In this document: in pieces, positions 7,317 to 12,554 of the stretch
Layout of the letters: each line of letters starts with the position of its first letter
How positions within the stretch are numbered: position 1 is the stretch's first letter
Source: Rhodospirillaceae bacterium
Lineage (GTDB): Bacteria > Pseudomonadota > Alphaproteobacteria > GCA-2731375
Reading direction: 5' to 3'
Length of the DNA stretch: 12,554 bases
NCBI GenBank assembly: GCA_018701215.1
Contig: JABIWH010000063.1
Coordinates: forward strand, 1 to 12,554
Notes under the pieces: model-generated
Databases searched by the model: none
What the model saw: the letters and a program-made list of their open reading frames with translations, nothing else
What the model was told of the DNA's origin: nothing
Program-made: the position numbers and the translations under genes

Positions 7317-8522
7317 TTATTTCGCCTTAGCTTTTTTTCTACTTTTCAAGCCTAGCTGATCCAGCAGACTCTTTTTAGTCTTTTGTTGCGGCTGCCGCCC
7401 GCTTACAAGTTGGGCCAATTCCAACAGAACATCCACTGATTTGTGCTTGCCGCTGACTTGGCCCAGCATTTGACCGTTATTGGAGGCGGTACCGAACAAG
7501 GCTGGTGCATGCGGAATGATGGCATCAGGTTTTACTTCCAGCGCGGTTTCAAAATCCTTCGGCGACAGCTCGGTCTTCTTGAAGGCGCCGTGATGGTTCA
7601 GAACCATGTGCACGGGCGAGGTCGGCCCGCGCTGTTTGCGCAGACGGTCGATCAGGTTTTTCGTATCACGCAGTCCCGACAGGTCCAACACGCCCACGAT
7701 CACGGTTTCGTCCGCATCAAGCAGCATCTGTTGTACCCATGGCGCCCAGCGGTGGGGTACGTCCAGCACCACGAAGGATGATCGCCGGCGTACGAGGTCC
7801 AGCAAACGGTCCAGGGATTCCGCCATTATCCGTTCTTCGGCATCCAAATTAGAGGGCGATGCCAGCAGTCTGACATTTTCATCATATTCGACGAGAAAAC
7901 GTTCCAGCAATTGATCGTCCAGGCGGCTGGGATCGGCCAGGGCCTGTTCCAGTGTTTGCTGGGTTTCCAGATTGAAGGAAAGCGCCGCGGTGCCAAAAGT
8001 AACATCGAGGTCGATGACGGATACTTCCTCGCCATATTCCTGGCCCAGGTGCCAGGCCACGTTGTGAGCGATGGACGATGATCCACTGCCGCCGCGGCTG
8101 CCCATGAAGGCGATGGAGCGGCCCATGGGCGGCGCATCGGGATCTTCGAAAATCGTCGTGACCGCGTCCAGAACCTGCCGTGGTGCGACCTGGCCCACCA
8201 GGTAGTCCGCGACGCCGCGGCGGATCAATTCGCGATAAAGGCCAATGTCGTTGGCCGCACCCATCATCAGGACGTTGGTGCCGGAATCGCAAACTTCCGC
8301 CAGGCGGTCCAGTTCGTTCAATACTTCGTCGCCTTCGGAAGCGGTTTCCAGCAGGATCAGCTGCGGGGTCGCATTTTCCTGGTAATGCGCGATCGCAGCT
8401 TCAATGCCGCCCATCCGTGCATCGACGTTGGAGCGCGACATCTTGCGGTCGCCCAGGCCATCGACCACGGCTGTTTGGCTGTCCTCGTTCACCAGCCAGG
8501 CATTGACGTTTATCCTAAGAAT
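7317..8522 (-). CDS. cpaE: Tad pilus localisation ATPase CpaE/TadZ, probable ATT start
   Basis: This 401-residue protein (from an ATT at 8522) combines an atypical receiver-like domain (about 1-125) with a ParA/MinD-type ATPase domain. The receiver lacks the phosphoacceptor Asp (LILLETA) and the conserved Lys (DYLVGQV). The ATPase loop is GSRGGSGSSS (about 141-150), a deviant P-loop without the signature Lys, as usual in CpaE/TadZ. VIDLDVTFGTAALSFN (D171, D173) and VVLDVP (D254) complete the fold. Family members direct the pilus machine to the cell pole. The first standard start in frame is GTG at 8492, but it would cut off the first receiver strand (LRINVNAWLV) and has no close Shine-Dalgarno. 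AAGGGAG sits seven bases before the ATT, and an in-frame stop (8537-8535) excludes anything longer. The C-terminus is Lys-rich. Confidence 0.9.
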   Translation of the reverse strand: MLRINVNAWLVNEDSQTAVVDGLGDRKMSRSNVDARMGGIEAAIAHYQENATPQLILLETASEGDEVLNELDRLAEVCDSGTNVLMMGAANDIGLYRELIRRGVADYLVGQVAPRQVLDAVTTIFEDPDAPPMGRSIAFMGSRGGSGSSSIAHNVAWHLGQEYGEEVSVIDLDVTFGTAALSFNLETQQTLEQALADPSRLDDQLLERFLVEYDENVRLLASPSNLDAEERIMAESLDRLLDLVRRRSSFVVLDVPHRWAPWVQQMLLDADETVIVGVLDLSGLRDTKNLIDRLRKQRGPTSPVHMVLNHHGAFKKTELSPKDFETALEVKPDAIIPHAPALFGTASNNGQMLGQVSGKHKSVDVLLELAQLVSGRQPQQKTKKSLLDQLGLKSRKKAKAK

Positions 8523-8529
8523 GGCGCCG

Positions 8530-8536
8530 CTCCCTT
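8530..8536 (-). promoter_or_regulatory. Ribosome binding site supporting the cpaE ATT start
   Basis: AAGGGAG on the minus strand is followed by seven bases (CGGCGCC) and then ATT. It overlaps the in-frame stop that closes the reading frame upstream. It lies 37 bases before the GTG at 8492, too far to serve it. Confidence 0.5.
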
Positions 8537-8588
8537 ATCTCTCGCACGAAGGCAATAACTATTGTTATCCGGTATCCCGTCATTTTGG

Positions 8589-9329
8589 CTAGCCACCTAA
8601 ATCGCGGATGGAGCTGGCGCTCTCGCCGTCGCCGCGTGCCGATTCCGTCGGTTGGCCCGCGTGGTGATTTTGAATGACCCGGGCCCGACGCGCGGCACTG
8701 CCCGGCTGCCGCACACGGGGCCGTTCCAGTTCAGCAGGATTGGAAATCATCGCCGCCATGTTCGAACGCACGGAACAGCCCATGTCGGGATGCTGCGTAT
8801 TGGTTGGATTTGGCGATATTCGCGCATTGCGCTGACCGCACTTGTAGGCCGTCGCCGTGAATTTCTCAAAACTCAGGATGATGGGGCCGCCCTCGGCGCT
8901 GGCGCCGGCAATGCGGCGCAGGCGAATTTCATGCCGTTGGGCGCCGTGGAGAAGAAGATAGCGGTGCACGGCCTGCATACGCGCCTCGGCCTGGGGGTCA
9001 TAGGCGTCCGCCGTCTGCCGGATCTCGAGCGCGCCGCCGCCGCTTTGCAGAAAATATGCCAGAAAGACGTCGAGGCGGCTTTTCTCCACCTTGTCGAGTT
9101 CCGCCTGGCCGGCCTCGAAAACGACGGGCTGGGTGACCAATTGGCTTTCCGCGGCCAATGGATAGCGGCTTTCAGTATTCGCCGCCGCCTCGGGGGAATT
9201 TGGCATGCAGCCGGCCAGCAAACCAAGGCAAAGCGCCGCCATGGCAATTTTGGCGATGCCCAAGGCCAACTGCCCCGGCGCCGCCTTCGGCTCGGATGGA
9301 TGCAATGATACTGGCTCAATATTTGTCAT
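8589..9329 (-). CDS. cpaD: Tad pilus lipoprotein CpaD
   Basis: This 246-residue lipoprotein has hydrophobic residues about 21-40 and lipobox LLAGC with Cys41. The body (about 50-160) contains QLVTQPVVFEAGQAELDKVE and the LEIRQTADAYDPQAEARMQA region. The C-terminal part has the CpaD signature: a Cys in YKCGQ, then GCSVRSNMAAMISNPAELER. CpaD is a periplasmic/outer-membrane partner of the CpaC secretin. The frame is open up to 9413, but that region overlaps the end of cpaC. GGGAGG (9341-9336) precedes two adjacent ATGs: the second (9329) is six bases from GGAGG, the first (9332) only three, so 9329 is preferred. The start is 13 nt beyond the cpaC stop. The tail after the signature is polar and poorly conserved. 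Confidence 0.92.
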   Translation of the reverse strand: MTNIEPVSLHPSEPKAAPGQLALGIAKIAMAALCLGLLAGCMPNSPEAAANTESRYPLAAESQLVTQPVVFEAGQAELDKVEKSRLDVFLAYFLQSGGGALEIRQTADAYDPQAEARMQAVHRYLLLHGAQRHEIRLRRIAGASAEGGPIILSFEKFTATAYKCGQRNARISPNPTNTQHPDMGCSVRSNMAAMISNPAELERPRVRQPGSAARRARVIQNHHAGQPTESARGDGESASSIRDLGG

Positions 9330-9335
9330 CATTTG

Positions 9336-9341
9336 CCTCCC
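9336..9341 (-). promoter_or_regulatory. Ribosome binding site that sets the cpaD start
   Basis: GGGAGG lies just past the cpaC stop (9345-9343) and directly before the tandem ATGATG at 9332-9327. It rules out the longer open frame from 9413 and favours the second ATG by spacing. Confidence 0.65.
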
Positions 9342-9342
9342 A

Positions 9343-10776
9343 TCACTCCAGGATATATCCGATCGGCCCTTGCAACGAGGCCGTGGTGGTTTTTGCATTG
9401 CCAATGTAGACACCGTTCATGCGGCCCAGAAAATATCGGTCATAGTCGCTGGCCGGTATCATGCCGTCGAGCGGCGTCTTGAGTTGCTTGGGCGCGACGG
9501 GTTTAACCAGATAGGCGGTCACGGCGATGATCAATTCGGTTTCCGATTTTTCCACGCTGTTGTTGCTGAAAAATGCGCCCAAGACCGGCACGTCCTTGAA
9601 AGCGGGTACGCCGCGAATGCCGGCGGTTTCGTTTTCCTGCAACAGGCCCGCTATCATGATGCTGCCGCCCGAGGGTAGTTCAACCGTCGTTTCCGCCCGC
9701 CGCACGGTCAAGGCCGGGACCTGAATATTCGCCAGGGTTATGGCACCATTGTTCGACAGGGCGCTGACCTCGGTAAAGATGCGCAGGGAAATATGGCCCG
9801 AATTCATCACCACCGGTGTGAAGCTCAAGGCCACGCCGAAGGGTTCCTGGCTGATCGAGATTTGACCGTCGTCGGACGATACCGGGATCGGATATTCACC
9901 GCCCGCCAGAAATGTTGCGGGTTCGCCCGATACTGTGGTCAGGTTCGGCTCGGCCAGGGTCTTTATAAGGCCGTTTTCTTCCAGCGCATTGATGGCGACG
10001 GTCAGGGTATCGCCGGCGTTTGGCGTATAAGAACCGCCTATGTTGAGATAGGGCGTATCCGTGGTCGGGCTGGTGGTACCCAGGCGCAAGGCGAAGTCGC
10101 CCGAAGACAGGGTGGAGAACGCCCCGCTGACCGCATCAAACAGGTTGATGCCCAATTCCTTCAAGACATTGCGGTTGATTTCAGCCACCCGGACCTGCAG
10201 CATGACCTGCTGATCCTCCATTACCACCAGCATATTAATGACGTTGGCTTCATCGGGGACGAACCGGGCGGCGATCACCCGGGCATTTTCCGAAATATCG
10301 GCGGAGCGGACATTGCCGGTCAGGAACAGATGTGAATTGACCGCCGTGACGTTGATATCCGTATCGGGCAGCAGCGTTTTGATGGATTTGTTGGCCGAGA
10401 TCACATCCAGTTGTACCTGAATTTCCAGGCGCAGCACTTCCTTGCCTTCGGCGTCCAGGAAAAAGGCATTGGTGGAACCGACCGCCAAGCCCACCAGATA
10501 TATCAGACGCGGCGTTTTGACGACGACATTGGCGACCGCCGGGTTCGCGACCAAAACATCACGTACTTCCATCGGCAGGCGGATCAGGCGCGCCTTGCCT
10601 TCGGGCAGGTTGATGGCCCGTGCCGGCAGGCCGTCGTGCAATTCCAAACTGCCGATTTCGATCTGCCCGCCGCTGGTTGCCGGCACCATGACCTGCTTGG
10701 TTTGCGCACTGGCGGTGGCGCTCCAAGTTAAGCCGAACAGGGCGAGAGAGATGATTATGACTGCGCGTTCCAACAT
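9343..10776 (-). CDS. cpaC: Tad pilus outer-membrane secretin CpaC/RcpA
   Basis: This 477-residue protein has a signal peptide (cleavage likely after ASA, residue 24). The order is: N-terminal pilus assembly domain (about 50-123; KARLIRLP, NPAVANVVV); a BON-like segment (about 128-185; DINVTAVNSHLFLTGNV); then the secretin domain (about 190-428) with VMLQVRVAEINRNVLKELGI, IKTLAEPNLTTVSGEPATFLAGG, and the C-terminal hallmark PVLGAFFSNN followed by ETELIIAVTAYLVKP. It forms the multimeric outer-membrane gate for the pilus. ATG at 10776 has AGAGAGG seven bases upstream (10790-10784), lying inside the last codons of cpaB; the genes are four bases apart. A detached copy of its N-terminal domain is encoded at 1107-1718. 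Confidence 0.96.
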   Translation of the reverse strand: MLERAVIIISLALFGLTWSATASAQTKQVMVPATSGGQIEIGSLELHDGLPARAINLPEGKARLIRLPMEVRDVLVANPAVANVVVKTPRLIYLVGLAVGSTNAFFLDAEGKEVLRLEIQVQLDVISANKSIKTLLPDTDINVTAVNSHLFLTGNVRSADISENARVIAARFVPDEANVINMLVVMEDQQVMLQVRVAEINRNVLKELGINLFDAVSGAFSTLSSGDFALRLGTTSPTTDTPYLNIGGSYTPNAGDTLTVAINALEENGLIKTLAEPNLTTVSGEPATFLAGGEYPIPVSSDDGQISISQEPFGVALSFTPVVMNSGHISLRIFTEVSALSNNGAITLANIQVPALTVRRAETTVELPSGGSIMIAGLLQENETAGIRGVPAFKDVPVLGAFFSNNSVEKSETELIIAVTAYLVKPVAPKQLKTPLDGMIPASDYDRYFLGRMNGVYIGNAKTTTASLQGPIGYILE

Positions 10777-10780
10777 GCCG

Positions 10781-12439
10781 TTACCTCTCTATGACAACGG
10801 TTGTCGGGTTTGTCGCGCGATAGATCGTAATCGATTTGTTGCGGTCTTCGCGACTATTTTGACTAGGCGCGGCAGCCGTCTTGGGTTTGACGCGCTTGTG
10901 TGCCCCGCGGCTCAACTGCCGCCGGCGCTGTAGCAAACTGGGGTCGCGCCGGGTACCCAAAATCAATTGATCGAGCAGGGCTTGACTGGCCTCTATATCC
11001 GAGGTCGCATGCGCTTCTTGCAGGTTCCCGTCGTCGCCGCTGTCGTCGGCCGGTACCGATCGCAGGGACAGTGATAAATCGCCCATGGATGCCGCCAACG
11101 CGACGACCTCCGCCTCGTTCGGCGCTACTTCCAGGGTAACGGTGCCGCCCACCTGCGGTTTGCCGGTGCTGGCATCGATCACCTGTTCAATGGCCAGCAG
11201 GCGCAGATCCCTAAGAATGGTTTCGCTGAACTTGCGCGGCGACAGAACAGGATTTTCGGAGGTGTCGGCAACTTGATGGGTCAATAGCAGATCAACCTTG
11301 TCGCCCGGCGAGATAAAGCCCGACACACCGCTGACCTGAGTTACCAGCATGGAAACCGCGCGCATGCCCGGCGCCAGCGCGGCGATGATAAATCCCTGTT
11401 GGCCCGGGCGGATGATGTTTTCATGCAGGATGGCGCCGCGGCCATCAACGCCGGCTTTCAAATAGGAACCGCGCAAGGCGATGGTCGACGTCAAGGCTTC
11501 GAAGATCATGCCTTCGCCACTGTCGCCGGCGGCCAGCTGTTGCCAGGTCATATCGGTATCGCGCAACAGGATGCCGGGGGGCAGTTTACGCTTGGCCACC
11601 AATACCCTGGGCACGGTGGAGGCGCGGCCACGCAGAAAACGGCTGACTTCCTCGTCGGAGGTGAAGGCGGATTTCGTCTCCAATTTGGCATCCCGGACCA
11701 GGCTGCGCAGCGACAGTGAAACACGCCCCATCCGCTTGGCCACCGCCAGTCCCTCGGCCTGTTTCGGGGTCAGTTCCAGCGTAACGGTTTTACCAACCTT
11801 GGTTTGTTCCACGATATCATTAAAGGTCTGATCAATGGCCAGCACGCGAATATCGGCGATGACGGTCTCGGAGATGACTTTCTCGCGGTTGGCGCCATCT
11901 CCCCCTGTCTGACGGATCTGCTGGGTCAGCACCACGTCTACCCGGTCACCGGGCAGAATAAAGCCGGCGGCGCCGGACTCGGCGTTAATGCTTATGGAGA
12001 CCGCGCGCATGCCAGGCGCCAGGACACCGGCCAGGAAACCGGCCTTGCCGGGTTCCTGCAGGCGCGCCTTGGTAATCGGCTCACCCGCCGTGATACCCCG
12101 GCGTACGGCCCAGCCGGTCAGATCAGCCGGTTTCATGGCTGACGTGCTCTCGGCGCCGTCCGCCTTGCCCTTCACGGCGCCTTGTACAATATACTCGGGT
12201 GACAGGCCGTCTTCCGGCCAGTTTTGCCAGCGAAATAGATCTGGATTGACGATGGTGCCCGTGGGCAGGTTGCTGAGCGCGACCAGAACTTGCACGGTCG
12301 GCGATTTCTCGCTTGTCTGGTTTTGACCGCTCTCGGCAATCTGAGCCTCCTTATCTTGCAAGTAGCTTTTGACAAGATAGGCGGTCACGCCCGCGACTGC
12401 GAGCGCGGCAACTATTAAAAGAATGCGCGCCAAATTCAA
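10781..12439 (-). CDS. cpaB: CpaB/RcpC with tandem duplication (double SAF-RcpC)
   Basis: This 552-residue protein is about twice the usual CpaB length (near 260-300). After an N-terminal membrane anchor (about 4-23) come two similar units: SAF-like 48-128 then RcpC-like 129-250, and SAF-like 276-345 then RcpC-like 346-463. The repeat is clear from LAPGMRAVSISIN (140-152) against LAPGMRAVSMLVT (355-367), GFILPGDRVDVVLT against GFISPGDKVDLLLT, TVTLELTPKQAEGLAVA against TVTLEVAPNEAEVVALA, and SLSLRS in both. The C-terminal tail is basic, ending SITIYRATNPTTVVIER, like the usual CpaB end. CpaB is a periplasmic factor that stabilises the secretin. Start is TTG at 12439 with GAGGG seven bases upstream; an in-frame stop at 12463-12461 limits any extension. 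First gene of the visible operon. Family firm; duplication seen directly. Confidence 0.95.
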   Translation of the reverse strand: MNLARILLIVAALAVAGVTAYLVKSYLQDKEAQIAESGQNQTSEKSPTVQVLVALSNLPTGTIVNPDLFRWQNWPEDGLSPEYIVQGAVKGKADGAESTSAMKPADLTGWAVRRGITAGEPITKARLQEPGKAGFLAGVLAPGMRAVSISINAESGAAGFILPGDRVDVVLTQQIRQTGGDGANREKVISETVIADIRVLAIDQTFNDIVEQTKVGKTVTLELTPKQAEGLAVAKRMGRVSLSLRSLVRDAKLETKSAFTSDEEVSRFLRGRASTVPRVLVAKRKLPPGILLRDTDMTWQQLAAGDSGEGMIFEALTSTIALRGSYLKAGVDGRGAILHENIIRPGQQGFIIAALAPGMRAVSMLVTQVSGVSGFISPGDKVDLLLTHQVADTSENPVLSPRKFSETILRDLRLLAIEQVIDASTGKPQVGGTVTLEVAPNEAEVVALAASMGDLSLSLRSVPADDSGDDGNLQEAHATSDIEASQALLDQLILGTRRDPSLLQRRRQLSRGAHKRVKPKTAAAPSQNSREDRNKSITIYRATNPTTVVIER

Positions 12440-12446
12440 TGTCTTG

Positions 12447-12451
12447 CCCTC
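12447..12451 (-). promoter_or_regulatory. Ribosome binding site supporting the cpaB TTG start
   Basis: GAGGG on the minus strand is followed by seven bases (CAAGACA) and the TTG at 12439. No ATG or GTG is available in frame near it, and the frame closes at 12463-12461, so TTG is the best start. Confidence 0.6.
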
Positions 12452-12554
12452 AACTCCGGCTTATTGCCTTGTCCGGGGTGGCGCTTGTGCAAACAACGCC
12501 CACCACCGATCAGGCAAATTAAACGCCGTACTCCAAATTATGGCCTCTTTTGTG

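Noticed and set aside
9330..9413. Longer cpaD reading frame starting at 9413
   Set aside because: It would overlap the cpaC end by over 60 bases and lacks the lipoprotein-compatible start; the GGGAGG and ATGATG at 9341-9327 give a far better start.
12480..12500. Hairpin upstream of cpaB (GGCGTTGT/ACAAGCGCC on the minus strand) as terminator or sigma-54 site
   Set aside because: The stem has a bulge and no T-run follows on either strand; the GG/GC spacing does not fit the sigma-54 -24/-12 pattern.
12461..12554. Possible 3' end of an upstream minus-strand gene
   Set aside because: About 30 codons are open up to the TAA at 12463-12461, and another frame ends earlier, but the translated tail matches no family I recognise, so no CDS is called.

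Overview
The window holds most of a Tad/Cpa (Flp-type) pilus assembly locus. It is GC-rich and densely packed. The family signatures (CpaB/C/D/E/F naming, CpaD lipoprotein, alphaproteobacterial-style TadD C-terminus) point to an alphaproteobacterium, perhaps a Rhodospirillales-like lineage; the order-level guess is inference only.

Right part (12439 down to 3820, all minus strand): one compact operon read leftward, cpaB - cpaC - cpaD - cpaE - cpaF - tadB - tadC. Most junctions are tight: 4 nt for cpaB/cpaC, about 13 nt for cpaC/cpaD, 2 nt for cpaE/cpaF and a one-base TGATG overlap for tadB/tadC. Two joints are looser, 66 nt before cpaE and 106 nt between cpaF and tadB. Together the products form the outer-membrane secretin (CpaC) with its periplasmic and lipoprotein partners (CpaB, CpaD), the localisation ATPase (CpaE/TadZ), the motor ATPase (CpaF/TadA) and the inner-membrane platform (TadB, TadC). 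The prepilin, prepilin peptidase and TadE/F/G minor pilins are not in the window and may lie beyond its edges.

Middle (2066-3781, plus strand): a TadD-like TPR lipoprotein, convergent with the operon. It is extended by a roughly 210-residue Ala/Pro/Lys/Glu-rich linker and a C-terminal SPOR-like domain.

Left part (1718 down to 157, minus strand): a two-gene unit diverging from tadD across a 347-bp AT-rich region. It encodes a secreted stand-alone copy of the CpaC/RcpA N-terminal domain and a response regulator with a degenerate GGDEF domain. The AT-rich region holds a TTAACCAT / TTAAC pair resembling CtrA half-sites and a TATAAT -10-like box. Positions 1-156 hold no gene that can be supported.

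The parts that depart from a textbook tad locus are: a CpaB made of two tandem SAF+RcpC units, a TadD fused to a SPOR-like domain, the detached secretin N-domain beside a receiver with a pseudo-GGDEF, and a CpaE whose best start is a rare ATT codon. Taken together they suggest a Tad system tied to the cell wall or cell cycle; that interpretation is inference.
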